Below are positions 17,465 to 25,862 of a stretch of DNA of 64,000 nucleotides, piece after piece; the first letter of the stretch is position 1; the number at the start of each line of letters is the position of its first letter. The translations under genes were made by a program, and so were the position numbers. The DNA is from Lysinibacillus sp. 2017 (GTDB taxonomy: Bacteria; Bacillota; Bacilli; Bacillales_A; Planococcaceae), in the NCBI RefSeq assembly GCF_003073375.1, contig NZ_CP029002.1, positions 358,001 to 422,000 of the forward strand, in the 5' to 3' direction. A model generated the notes under the pieces. That model saw only the letters and a program-made list of their open reading frames with translations, was not told the origin of the DNA and did not search any database.

Positions 17465-18244
17465 ATGAGTGTAAATTTAATTGAATGGTCAAGTAAAATT
17501 TCACAAGCAGAAAAAACGTGTCAAGGTATCGCCCCGTTAACAGAGCAAATCGACAGCTTAAGCCTGAAGGATGCCTATTCGATTCAGCTTGAACAAGTAC
17601 ATCGTAAAGTAAATGCAGGCGACCAGATTACGGGTAAGAAAATTGGCTTAACATCACTTGCAATGCAACAACTTCTAAAAGTAGATGAGCCAGATTATGG
17701 TCATTTGCTGGCATCGATGGCTATTACAGACAATGTACTTGACTGCAGTGAGTGCATTAAGCCACGTGTAGAGGCAGAAATTGCGTTCGTCATGAAAGAA
17801 GAATTAATCGGTCCGAATATCACGTTAGAGCAAGTAGTTGCAGCAACCGATTATGTCGTTGCGAGTCTTGAAGTCGTCGATAGCCGTATTAAAGATTGGA
17901 AGATTAAGCTACTAGATACGATTGCGGACAATGCATCGTCAGCCAAATATGTGTTGGGTGTCATAAAGAAGCCACTCGATATGATTGATTTACCCGGAGT
18001 GAAAATGGACTTTTATAAGAATGGTGAGCTTATGAATAGCGGCAAAGGAACAGATGTATTAGGTAACCCAGCAGCTTGTGTTGTATGGCTCGTAAACCGT
18101 TTGGCTGATTTTAATATTGGGGTGAAAAAGGGCGAAGTGATTTTATCAGGCGCCCTATCTGCTGCACTTGATGCAAGCCCAATGGACGAATTTGTAGCGG
18201 ACTTTGGAGATACGCTCGGAAAAATTCAATTAAGCTGTCGCTAA
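17465..18244 (+). CDS. 2-oxopent-4-enoate hydratase (XylJ/MhpD type)
   Basis: 259 residues of the fumarylacetoacetase-like hydratase/decarboxylase family. The signature TGKKIGLTSLAMQQLLKVDEP followed by DYGHL matches hydratases (MhpD has GRKIGLTS..Q..LGVD.PDFG), and metal ligands lie in PRVEAEIAF and SLEVVDSRI. It adds water to 2-oxopent-4-enoate to make 4-hydroxy-2-oxovalerate, the aldolase substrate. A paralogue at 20272 carries the decarboxylase-type signature, so the two divide the two steps. SD is AGGTGACG, 16 bp after the previous gene. Confidence 0.86.
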   Translation: MSVNLIEWSSKISQAEKTCQGIAPLTEQIDSLSLKDAYSIQLEQVHRKVNAGDQITGKKIGLTSLAMQQLLKVDEPDYGHLLASMAITDNVLDCSECIKPRVEAEIAFVMKEELIGPNITLEQVVAATDYVVASLEVVDSRIKDWKIKLLDTIADNASSAKYVLGVIKKPLDMIDLPGVKMDFYKNGELMNSGKGTDVLGNPAACVVWLVNRLADFNIGVKKGEVILSGALSAALDASPMDEFVADFGDTLGKIQLSCR

Positions 18245-18293
18245 TAGCGGTACATCAATCCAGTTTTTATAGCAGTATATTACTACTACACAA

Positions 18294-18336
18294 CATGCCA
18301 AGTGAACCCACTTCGTAAGAAAATAAAAGTGGCATG
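18294..18336. repeat. Inverted repeat in operon gap
   Basis: Arms CATGCCA / TGGCATG (7 bp) enclose an alternative CCACTT / AAGTGG pairing. There is no T run, so it is not a typical terminator; a processing or regulatory hairpin is possible. Confidence 0.35.
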
Positions 18337-18340
18337 AGTT

Positions 18341-18354
18341 ATTGATATATCAAT
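18341..18354. promoter_or_regulatory. Palindrome ATTGATATATCAAT upstream of acetaldehyde dehydrogenase
   Basis: A perfect 14-bp palindrome 18 bp before the next start. Its half sites TTGATA/TATCAA match the palindrome at 10975-10989 before the first gene of the block, suggesting a shared regulator such as the local IclR protein. Confidence 0.45.
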
Positions 18355-18371
18355 ATTTATAGGGGTGTTCT

Positions 18372-19265
18372 ATGGAAAAGGTGAAGGTAGGAATTATTGG
18401 TTCGGGCAACATTGGTACCGATCTTATGAAAAAAGTAATGCGCTCTGATTCTTTAGAAATGTCAGTGTTAATCGGCATTGATCCAGCATCTGACGGATTA
18501 AAACGTGCGCAAGAGGCTGGTATACGCACCATTTCAAATGGAATCGAAGGATTTTTACAGCAGCCAGAGCTAGCAGATATTTTATTTGATGCTACATCAG
18601 CAAAAGTACATCAAGCACATCTTGATGCATTGGTGCCACTAGGCAAGCGTGTCATTGATTTAACACCTGCAGCAATCGGACCCTTTGTTGTTCCAGCAGT
18701 TAATTTGCAAAAGCATATCCAGCAAGCTGTTGTGAACATGATTACATGCGGTGGACAAGCAACTATTCCGATTGTGTATGCGATTCAGCGTGTACAAAGT
18801 GTAGCCTATGCAGAAATTGTTGCAACTATTGCTTCAAAGAGCGCTGGTCCTGGGACGCGAGCTAACATTGATGAGTTTACGGAAACAACAGCGCGTGCTA
18901 TCGAGCAAGTAGGCGGTGCAAAGCAAGGAAAGGCAATTATTATCTTAAATCCAGCAGAGCCACCAATGCTTATGCGTGATACTGTGTCTTGTTTATTAGA
19001 AGAAGAAGTGAAAAATCCTATGCAAATTAAGCAATCAATTGAGGAAATGGTGCAGGTAGTCAATTCCTATGTGCCAGGATACCGATTAAAAATCGAGCCA
19101 TTAATCGATGGACGCGAAGTAAAAGTATTTTTAGAAGTAGAAGGGCTTGGAGATTATTTACCAATTTACGCCGGTAACTTAGACATTATGACGGCTGCAG
19201 GCTTGAAAGTGGCTGAAATGATTGTACAGCAGCAGCTCCAGCAAAAAGGGGTGCAAATTTCATGA
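18372..19265 (+). CDS. Acetaldehyde dehydrogenase (acetylating)
   Basis: 297 residues, DmpF/XylQ/MhpF type. The N-terminal Rossmann motif is [14 protein letters not shown]; the catalytic Cys is in [14 protein letters not shown]. It turns acetaldehyde, CoA and NAD into acetyl-CoA. In the known complexes it channels acetaldehyde from the aldolase, here encoded immediately downstream with a 4-bp overlap (ATGA). SD AGGGGTG precedes the ATG. The 127-bp gap upstream is the largest in the distal part of the operon and carries the palindrome described above. Confidence 0.95.
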   Translation: MEKVKVGIIGSGNIGTDLMKKVMRSDSLEMSVLIGIDPASDGLKRAQEAGIRTISNGIEGFLQQPELADILFDATSAKVHQAHLDALVPLGKRVIDLTPAAIGPFVVPAVNLQKHIQQAVVNMITCGGQATIPIVYAIQRVQSVAYAEIVATIASKSAGPGTRANIDEFTETTARAIEQVGGAKQGKAIIILNPAEPPMLMRDTVSCLLEEEVKNPMQIKQSIEEMVQVVNSYVPGYRLKIEPLIDGREVKVFLEVEGLGDYLPIYAGNLDIMTAAGLKVAEMIVQQQLQQKGVQIS

Positions 19266-20275
19266 AAAAGTTGTTGATAACAGAAGTAGCGTTACGTGAT
19301 GGAAGCCATGTTGTAGGGCATCAATTCACAAAAGAGCAAGTACGCACTGTAACAAAACAACTAAGCGCTGCCGGTGTTCCTTATATTGAAGTGACGCACG
19401 GCGATGGTTTAGGTGGCTCCTCTTTACAGTACGGCTTTTCAAAGGAATATGACATCGAGCTTGTGAAGGTAGCAGTGGAAGAAGCGGGCAATTCAATAAT
19501 TTCTGTTTTGCTGTTACCTGGTATCGGTACAATCAAGGATTTAGAAAAGGCATACGATGCGGGTGCTCGCATGGTACGAGTAGCAACACATGTAACAGAG
19601 GCGGATGTTTCAAAGCAGCATATTGAAACAGCAAAAGAGATGGGGATGGAGGCTGTTGGCTTTTTAATGATGGCGCACAGTGCCCCACCAGAAGTTGTTT
19701 TGGAGCAGGCAAAGCTCATGGAATCGTACGGGGCAAAAGTTGTTTATGTTACGGACTCTGCAGGTGCAATGCTGCCGAATGATGTAACAGCACGTATTAG
19801 TTTGCTAAAGGCGCATTTGTCTGTAGATATCGGCTTTCATGCGCACAATAACCTTTCATTAGCGGTGGCCAATACCCTCGCAGCAATTGAGGCAGGCGCA
19901 ACCTATATTGATGGGAGCGTGTGCTGTTTAGGTGCAGGTGCAGGAAATACGCAAACAGAAGTGTTAGTTGGTGTATTAGACCGCTTGGGTTATGAAACGG
20001 GCATCGATCTTTACAAAATGCTCGACTTAGCAGATGATGTGCGCGCCAATATTTTACCAGCTCCACAAGATATCACGAGCGGTAGTTTCATTATGGGCTA
20101 TGCCGGCGTCTATTCAAGCTTCTTGCGTCATGCAGTCGTAGCAGCCGAAAAATTTGATGTAGATGCACGCGATATTTTAGTCGAGCTTGGTAAGCGTGAA
20201 GTCGTCGGTGGACAAGAAGATATGATTATTGAAGTAGCACAACAAATGGCGGGAAAAAGGGTGAGTGTATTGTGA
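19262..20275 (+). CDS. dmpG: 4-hydroxy-2-oxovalerate aldolase
   Basis: 337 residues, a DmpG/MhpE-type divalent-metal class II aldolase with an HMGL-like TIM barrel ([15 protein letters not shown] at the start, containing the catalytic His and Asp; [14 protein letters not shown] with the metal-binding HxH) and the C-terminal communication domain. It splits 4-hydroxy-2-oxovalerate into pyruvate and acetaldehyde, and is expected to form a channelling complex with the acetylating dehydrogenase. It overlaps both neighbours by 4 bp, a tight translational unit. Confidence 0.95.
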   Translation: MKKLLITEVALRDGSHVVGHQFTKEQVRTVTKQLSAAGVPYIEVTHGDGLGGSSLQYGFSKEYDIELVKVAVEEAGNSIISVLLLPGIGTIKDLEKAYDAGARMVRVATHVTEADVSKQHIETAKEMGMEAVGFLMMAHSAPPEVVLEQAKLMESYGAKVVYVTDSAGAMLPNDVTARISLLKAHLSVDIGFHAHNNLSLAVANTLAAIEAGATYIDGSVCCLGAGAGNTQTEVLVGVLDRLGYETGIDLYKMLDLADDVRANILPAPQDITSGSFIMGYAGVYSSFLRHAVVAAEKFDVDARDILVELGKREVVGGQEDMIIEVAQQMAGKRVSVL

Positions 20276-21045
20276 GTACAATTTATGAATACGTAGAGCG
20301 CGTTGCAACTGCACAATCGAAAAAAACAGTAATTGAAAAAATTACGAATAGTAACCCAGCTTTGACGCTAGAGGAAGCTTACGAAATTCAACGTCTTAGC
20401 ATCGAAAAATCAATTTCAGCAAGCAATGCATTTATAGGATGGAAGATGGGGTTAACGAGTAGAGCGAAGCAACTTCAAGTTGGTGTTGACTCAACGATTT
20501 ACGGGCGTTTAACGAACAATATGTTGATGAATTGCAATGAAATTATAGCGGCAGATCACATTCATCCGCGCATCGAACCAGAAGTTGCTTTTACATTCCA
20601 AAAGCCGATTGCTGGTGAAAATTTAACGCCATATGAAGTTTGGTCAGCGGTTGAATATGTTTATTTGGCACTAGAAGTAATTGATAGTCGCTACGAAAAC
20701 TTTGCATTTTCTTTAATGGATGTTATTGCGGATAATGCTTCTTCTACAAAATTTTTAATGGGAAGCCAGCCATATGCACCGACAACGACGGATTGGGCGC
20801 AAATTAAAGTGGATTTGTATCACAATGGGGAGTTGAAATGTGAAGGGGTTGGTGCAGCAATTTTAGATCACCCGATTAATTCAGTTATTGAGCTACTGAA
20901 TATGTTGAGCAAAGAAGGGCGCGGTATTCAGCCAGGCGAACTTGTATTAGCGGGCGCAATGACTGACGCAGTAGCTGTGAAGTCAGGGGATACAGTGATA
21001 GCAGATTATGGTGCATTAGGCAGTTTAATGATTAATGTGAAGTAG
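20272..21045 (+). CDS. 4-oxalocrotonate decarboxylase (XylI/DmpH type)
   Basis: 257 residues, paralogue of the hydratase at 17465. The decarboxylase-type signature is GWKMGLTSRAKQLQVGVDS then TIYGRL, with metal ligands in HPRIEPEVAF and LEVIDSRY. It should decarboxylate 2-oxo-3-hexenedioate (the keto form of 4-oxalocrotonate) to 2-oxopent-4-enoate. It starts on GTG (GTGAGTACA) overlapping the aldolase stop by 4 bp, with SD AAAGGGTG inside the aldolase gene. The hydratase/decarboxylase split rests on signature residues; a swap is possible but less likely. Confidence 0.86.
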   Translation: MSTIYEYVERVATAQSKKTVIEKITNSNPALTLEEAYEIQRLSIEKSISASNAFIGWKMGLTSRAKQLQVGVDSTIYGRLTNNMLMNCNEIIAADHIHPRIEPEVAFTFQKPIAGENLTPYEVWSAVEYVYLALEVIDSRYENFAFSLMDVIADNASSTKFLMGSQPYAPTTTDWAQIKVDLYHNGELKCEGVGAAILDHPINSVIELLNMLSKEGRGIQPGELVLAGAMTDAVAVKSGDTVIADYGALGSLMINVK

Positions 21046-21058
21046 CGGTGATCACCAT

Positions 21059-21259
21059 ATGCCAATTGTACAAATCCAATTATTAGAAGGTCGCAGTGCG
21101 GAACAAAAACGACGTATTATTTATGAAATGACGGAGACGCTTGCACAAGTTGCTGACGTTCCGAAAGAAAGCATTCGCATCATTATTCAAGAAATCCCAT
21201 TAGATCATTGGGGTATTGCGGGTGAGACAATGACCGAGTTTCGAAAAAACAAAGGGTAA
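21059..21259 (+). CDS. 4-oxalocrotonate tautomerase
   Basis: 66 codons. After removal of Met the chain starts PIVQIQLLEGRSAEQK, with the catalytic N-terminal Pro and the conserved Arg near position 11; a second Arg lies at SIRIIIQEI. The family works as a hexamer, converting 2-hydroxymuconate to 2-oxo-3-hexenedioate, which feeds the decarboxylase encoded just upstream. Gap to the decarboxylase is 13 bp. It completes the set of steps needed from 3-hydroxyanthranilate to pyruvate and acetyl-CoA. Confidence 0.92.
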   Translation: MPIVQIQLLEGRSAEQKRRIIYEMTETLAQVADVPKESIRIIIQEIPLDHWGIAGETMTEFRKNKG

Positions 21260-21274
21260 AGGGGAGTCAATTTC

Positions 21275-22300
21275 ATGAAAAAGTTTTTAAGTTTTGCAGT
21301 AATGCTTATGTTACTTCTAGTTTTAGCGGCATGTAATAACGATAAAGAAACTTCAGGTGGTACAGCAGGCGACGGCTCAACAGGATCAGGCGATTATCCG
21401 GAAGTAACGTTTAAATTAGCGCATATTACACCAACAGATCACATGTGGCATCAAGCCTCTGAAAAATTCAAAGAAGAACTTGAGTCGATTACAGGTGGTA
21501 AAATGTCTGTTGAAATTTACCCAGCGAGTCAATTAGGTTCTGAGGCGGATATGGTACAGCAAGTTGAAGCTGGTTCAGTTGATATGGCGATGATTACAGC
21601 GGCATATTTAACATCTCGTACACCAGAAATGGCTGCATGGTTTGCACCATATTTATTCGAGACGTTAGAAGAAGCAAATACCGCAGCACAATCAGATTTA
21701 GGACAGCAAGTATTAAAGAAAGTAGAAGGTACAGGTCTTAAAGGTTTAACATACCTATTCGCAGGTCAACGTACGATGGTAACAAAGGACGTAAAAATTA
21801 ATTCTACAGCGGATTTAAACGGCTTGAAATTACGTGTAACACCAAGTCCAGCACTACAGTCATTCTATCGTAATGCAGGTGCGGCGCCAGAGTCGTTATC
21901 ATTAACAGAAGTATATTCAGCATTACAAACAGGCGTTATTGATGGGATGGACATGGATTTAGACGCAACAATTACAAATAAATATGCTGAAATCGCAAAA
22001 TATGTTGCAGTAACAAACCATATGGTATGGCCATCTACAATTTTAACAAATGAGAAAAAATTCAATGATCTTTCAAAAGATGCACAAGATGCGATAACAC
22101 AAGCTTGGAAAGTAGCGAGTGATTACGCAGTAACAACGCGTTCTGGTCAAGAAGAAGAGTTCCGCAAAGAGCTTGAAAGTCAAGGTATGGAAGTATATGA
22201 CTTAGATGAAAGCTTGTTTGCGAAACAAATTGAAGCATTCGATAGTGAGTATGGTAGTCAGTCGGATTTAATTAAGCAATTTATTGAAGCGAACCGTTAA
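21275..22300 (+). CDS. TRAP transporter substrate-binding lipoprotein (DctP family)
   Basis: 341 residues. A lipoprotein signal (MKKFLSFAVMLMLL, lipobox LAAC) is followed by a Gly/Ser linker and a DctP-type solute-binding domain (FKLAHITPTDHMWHQ, GGKMSVEIYPASQLG, GLKLRVTPSPALQSFYR with the carboxylate-binding Arg). It should capture an organic acid outside the membrane and hand it to the DctQM permease encoded next. Only 15 bp separate it from the tautomerase gene, so the ligand is plausibly anthranilate, 3-hydroxyanthranilate or a related acid; this is inference from context. SD AAAGGGGAG. Confidence 0.9.
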   Translation: MKKFLSFAVMLMLLLVLAACNNDKETSGGTAGDGSTGSGDYPEVTFKLAHITPTDHMWHQASEKFKEELESITGGKMSVEIYPASQLGSEADMVQQVEAGSVDMAMITAAYLTSRTPEMAAWFAPYLFETLEEANTAAQSDLGQQVLKKVEGTGLKGLTYLFAGQRTMVTKDVKINSTADLNGLKLRVTPSPALQSFYRNAGAAPESLSLTEVYSALQTGVIDGMDMDLDATITNKYAEIAKYVAVTNHMVWPSTILTNEKKFNDLSKDAQDAITQAWKVASDYAVTTRSGQEEEFRKELESQGMEVYDLDESLFAKQIEAFDSEYGSQSDLIKQFIEANR

Positions 22301-22337
22301 TCAAATGTAGTATTCGAACAGATTTGGAGGGTGTAGG

Positions 22338-22847
22338 ATGACGAAGCTCAGCAATATTGTTACTAAAGTAGAGGAAGTTATTATGGGCGTTTTAATGGCG
22401 ATTTTAACGATCATCATGGTAACAGCAGTATTTTTTCGCTACGTATTATCTGATCCACTCCCTTGGGCAACAGAAGTTTCGATTTACTTATTCATTTGGT
22501 TTTCATTTATAGGTGGTAGCTGGGGCTTGAAGTATGGTACACAAGCCGCAGTTACTTTTTTACTTGATGCTTTATCAGAGAATAAGCAAAGAATTTTAAA
22601 AATTGTCCAAGATGTGATTATGTTAGCTTTTTTAATCATTATTTTAGTATATTCCGTGAAGTGGCTTATACTACCTTCAACGATGCTCCAAAAATCTACG
22701 TCGCTTGGTATGCCAATGTGGATTCCCTATAGCGCTGTGCCGACGGGAATTTTATTTGCGATGATTCATATTGTTGCTCGTCTAATTCGTCTATTTAAAA
22801 ATGAAGAAAAACCACAAGAAAAAGAGATTGGAGATGAGTTAGTATGA
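22338..22847 (+). CDS. TRAP transporter small permease (DctQ family)
   Basis: 169 residues with four hydrophobic segments, the DctQ pattern: MAILTIIMVTAVFFRYVL, PLPWATEVSIYLFIWFSF with the typical W-E-, then a G-rich region and two more helices. It forms the membrane complex with the large permease and uses an ion gradient. SD TTTGGAGGG precedes the ATG; the last codons overlap the next start (GTATGA). Confidence 0.88.
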   Translation: MTKLSNIVTKVEEVIMGVLMAILTIIMVTAVFFRYVLSDPLPWATEVSIYLFIWFSFIGGSWGLKYGTQAAVTFLLDALSENKQRILKIVQDVIMLAFLIIILVYSVKWLILPSTMLQKSTSLGMPMWIPYSAVPTGILFAMIHIVARLIRLFKNEEKPQEKEIGDELV

Positions 22848-24124
22848 CATTTATTACGATAGCTATATTTGTCATTTTATTAATTTTAGGTATTCCGATT
22901 TCTTTAGTATTGGGGATTACGACAGTAGTTTACTTTTTGATTAATGGGCAAGCTTTACTGCTTAATTCGACGCCGATGCGCATGTTTTCAGGGCTCGAAA
23001 ACTTTGGCTTATTAGCAATTCCGCTGTTCATGTTAATGGGTGAAATTATGAATGAAGGCGGTATTACAACACGTCTCGTTAATTTTGCAAAGTTAATTTT
23101 GGGGCATTTTCGTGGTGGGTTGGCGTATGTGACAGTAGTAGCGAATATGTTTTTAGCGTCTATTTTAGGCTCTGCCAATGCACAAGCCGCGATGATGAGT
23201 AAAGTTATGGTGCCACAAATGGAAAAAGAGGGCTATAAACGTGAATTTGCAGGGGCAATTACGCTGGCTTCATCAATTATTGCACCAATTATTCCACCGA
23301 GTATGATTTTCATTATTTATGGAACGCTGTCGAGCACATCGATTGGTGCAATGTTCATGGCGGGAATTATCCCAGGAATTTTGTATGGATTTGCGTTTAT
23401 GGGGATGATTGCGTTTATGGGATATAAAAATAATTTTCCAAAAAGTAAACGCCATTCTTTAAAGGAGATTTTGCAAGGAACAGTAAAGACAATACCAGCG
23501 TTATTAATTCCTTTAATAGTAGTAGTGGGGATTTTACGCGGTATTTTTACAGCAACAGAATCGGCAGCTATTGCGTGCTTTTTAGCAATTATTATCGGAT
23601 TATTTGTTTACCGAGAGCTAGATATTAAAAAGTTCCCTAAAATGCTTGTTAACACCGTAACAAACACAGCGACGGTGACGTATTTAATTATTATGGCGAA
23701 CATTTTTGGCTGGATGATTGCATTTGAGCAAATTCCACAATTAATGGCCGACTTAATTCTAAGTTTCACAGAAAGTCCTTGGGTGTTCTTACTATTAGTT
23801 AACATTTTATTATTAGTTGTCGGCATGTTAATCGATGGTATTGCAGCGCTTGTTATTTTAGTACCAGTATTAATGCCACTTGTTCACGCGCTTCAAATCG
23901 ATCCAGTACACTTTGGAGTAATTATTTGTATTAACTTAACGTTAGGTTTATTAACACCGCCAGTAGGGACAGGGCTATTCATCGTATCATCGATGGCAGA
24001 TATTAAGTTTGAACGACTAGTAAAGGCGGTTTTCCCGTTCATTATCATATCGGTTGTCGTATTATTTATTATTACGTATATTCCGAGTCTAGTATTGGCC
24101 GTTCCAAGGATGCTAGGGTTCTAA
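22844..24124 (+). CDS. TRAP transporter large permease (DctM family)
   Basis: 426 residues, about 11-12 hydrophobic segments, full length for DctM. Conserved blocks include AIPLFMLMGEIMNEGGIT, GSANAQAAMMSKVMVPQM, IIPPSMIFIIYG and GLLTPPVGTGLF. It is the ion-coupled channel subunit. The 4-bp overlap with the small permease, and MFS gene only one base after its stop, show one transcription unit with the aromatic genes. Confidence 0.92.
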   Translation: MTFITIAIFVILLILGIPISLVLGITTVVYFLINGQALLLNSTPMRMFSGLENFGLLAIPLFMLMGEIMNEGGITTRLVNFAKLILGHFRGGLAYVTVVANMFLASILGSANAQAAMMSKVMVPQMEKEGYKREFAGAITLASSIIAPIIPPSMIFIIYGTLSSTSIGAMFMAGIIPGILYGFAFMGMIAFMGYKNNFPKSKRHSLKEILQGTVKTIPALLIPLIVVVGILRGIFTATESAAIACFLAIIIGLFVYRELDIKKFPKMLVNTVTNTATVTYLIIMANIFGWMIAFEQIPQLMADLILSFTESPWVFLLLVNILLLVVGMLIDGIAALVILVPVLMPLVHALQIDPVHFGVIICINLTLGLLTPPVGTGLFIVSSMADIKFERLVKAVFPFIIISVVVLFIITYIPSLVLAVPRMLGF

Positions 24125-24125
24125 T

Positions 24126-25325
24126 ATGAAGCGGCTAAGATCGCTTGTTTTGCTCATTGTTATGGCTCAACTACTAACCGCGTTTATTGGTCGGAGCCTA
24201 AATCCTTTTGCAGCCTACATTGGAGAAAGCTTTGCGCTGACAAATTTTCAAATTGGCTTTTTACCAACAGCGTTGTTCGTTGGACAATTTATAGCGACAT
24301 TACCGATGGGATTTATGGCTGATTATACGGCAACCCATCGACTTTTGCTGCTATTGATGTCAATTGTAGGTAGTGGATTTTTGTTACTAGCGACAATTGA
24401 TGGGGGCTATTTTTTAGCGCTTCTTTTTATTATGTTAGCGGGGCTTGGTTATGGCGGGATGCATCCTGTAACGAATAAAATGCTTGTACAGCTTTATCCC
24501 ATTCAAAAAATAGCACTACCAATGGGCGTGAAGCAAATGTCGATTACGCTTGGCTCAGCTATGGCAAGTATTGTGTTGATTGCTATTGCAGAGCGCATCG
24601 GTTGGAAACCAACGATTGCAATGGCATCACTTTTATTATTGGGAATGGGCGTAATTATATATTTACTTTTGAAGCCGCATGAGGAAACATTTCGTTCACA
24701 TAGTGCAACGGAAGTCTCCTTAATTTCGCAACTAAAAAAACTAATGAGTTCAACACCGCTTTTCTTTGCTACATTAATTGCGCTCATGTTAATGGGGTTG
24801 CAAGTTACGTTTAATACGTATCTTCTATTATATTTAATAGAGGTGAAGGTATGGGCTATTTATTTAGCTGGTTGGGCGCTTGCATGCTCTGAAATTTTTG
24901 GTGCACTCGGTCGCGTTTTATGGGGTTCAGTTAGTGATAAATTTTTAAATAGCAATCGCTGGTTAGCGCTGTTGATAATTGCGCTTTGGCTACCGCTCGC
25001 TTTATATGGTTTACATATAGTGCAAGATCAATTGCTGGTGTTTCTCGTCATCGCAACAATTGGCTTTTCACTTTCGGGATTTAATGGTGTGTGGATGAAC
25101 TTAGCTGTTGAAAGTGTCCCGAAAACATTAAGTGGCTCAGCAAGTGGCTATAGCGTGACATTTGCGTCGGTAGGGGTCTTTATTATCCCGCCGTTTTTTG
25201 GTTTTATTTTAGATAAAACAAGTTATGTACATGCAGGGGCCTTTTTAGCGTGTGTAAGCAGCTTATGTGCACTCATTATTGGAGCAATGCTTTTTAGTAA
25301 AAAGAAGAATAGTGTCATAGATTAG
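24126..25325 (+). CDS. MFS transporter
   Basis: 399 residues with 12 predicted hydrophobic segments. The loop 2-3 motif GFMADYTATHRL and repeat-type GRVLWGSVSDKF mark the major facilitator superfamily. It begins one base after the TRAP permease stop, so it is translated from the same message. It could import the aromatic substrate, or export toxic intermediates. The substrate cannot be read from sequence. The strong terminator downstream closes the operon. Confidence 0.85.
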   Translation: MKRLRSLVLLIVMAQLLTAFIGRSLNPFAAYIGESFALTNFQIGFLPTALFVGQFIATLPMGFMADYTATHRLLLLLMSIVGSGFLLLATIDGGYFLALLFIMLAGLGYGGMHPVTNKMLVQLYPIQKIALPMGVKQMSITLGSAMASIVLIAIAERIGWKPTIAMASLLLLGMGVIIYLLLKPHEETFRSHSATEVSLISQLKKLMSSTPLFFATLIALMLMGLQVTFNTYLLLYLIEVKVWAIYLAGWALACSEIFGALGRVLWGSVSDKFLNSNRWLALLIIALWLPLALYGLHIVQDQLLVFLVIATIGFSLSGFNGVWMNLAVESVPKTLSGSASGYSVTFASVGVFIIPPFFGFILDKTSYVHAGAFLACVSSLCALIIGAMLFSKKKNSVID

Positions 25326-25417
25326 AGGTATATTCGATTACATCGAAGCTTCTTAAAAGCGAATGCATTTCGGGAATTCATAGTAATTAATTTTGGTTTT
25401 CTTGATTTTATAAAAAT

Positions 25418-25458
25418 AAAAGTCGATTCATACTAAGTTCTAGTATGAATCGACTTTT
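25418..25458. terminator. Strong bidirectional terminator closing the aromatic operon
   Basis: 18-bp stem (AAAAGTCGATTCATACTA and its complement) with a 5-nt loop. It ends at the stop codon of the convergent DUF779 gene. Confidence 0.9.
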
Positions 25459-25784
25459 CATTTCATTACCTTCGAACGCATCATAAAAGCAAAACCTTCT
25501 CCACTTTCTAATGAAAAAGAAGCGCCTTGACCTTCAATGGCATCGACAATGATTTGCATATGCTTTAAATAGTCATTTTGATTTTTATCAATGTAGTACG
25601 GTACACCAGAAATTTCGCCAACCAACACATTTTGACTGCTTATATAATGACCATCCGCTTCAAAGCACATCGGCACCGTTCCATCACAGCAACCGGATGA
25701 TTGTTGAAATACTAGATTCCCATGTTTTTTTTTCAATAGTTCAATGACCTCAACTGCTTTTTCAGTAGCAATTAATTTTTCCAT
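25458..25784 (-). CDS. DUF779 family protein
   Basis: 108 residues: MEKLIATEKAVEVIELLKKK, SSGCCDGTVPMCF with two adjacent Cys, VLVGEISGVPYYI, and the end GEGFAFMMRSKVMK. Genes of this family typically accompany AldB-type aldehyde dehydrogenases, as here; the function is unknown, and a metal or cofactor role for the CC motif is only a guess. The ATG at 25784 has TAAGGAGG upstream; a longer frame starting at 25832 runs into a terminator hairpin and is rejected. A relic of a second copy lies at 10554-10652. Confidence 0.85.
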   Translation of the reverse strand: MEKLIATEKAVEVIELLKKKHGNLVFQQSSGCCDGTVPMCFEADGHYISSQNVLVGEISGVPYYIDKNQNDYLKHMQIIVDAIEGQGASFSLESGEGFAFMMRSKVMK

Positions 25785-25803
25785 TTGAAATACCTCCTTA
25801 TCA

Positions 25804-25842
25804 AAAAAAAGAGGATGCGCTTTTAACAGCACATCCTCTTTG
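25804..25842 (-). terminator. Hairpin between aldehyde dehydrogenase and DUF779 genes
   Basis: Stem AAAGAGGATGTGC / GCGCATCCTCTTT on the minus strand followed by a T run. It should limit read-through from the dehydrogenase into the DUF779 gene, giving unequal expression. Confidence 0.75.
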
Positions 25843-25862
25843 GTTTAATTTAGCTTTTCGGC

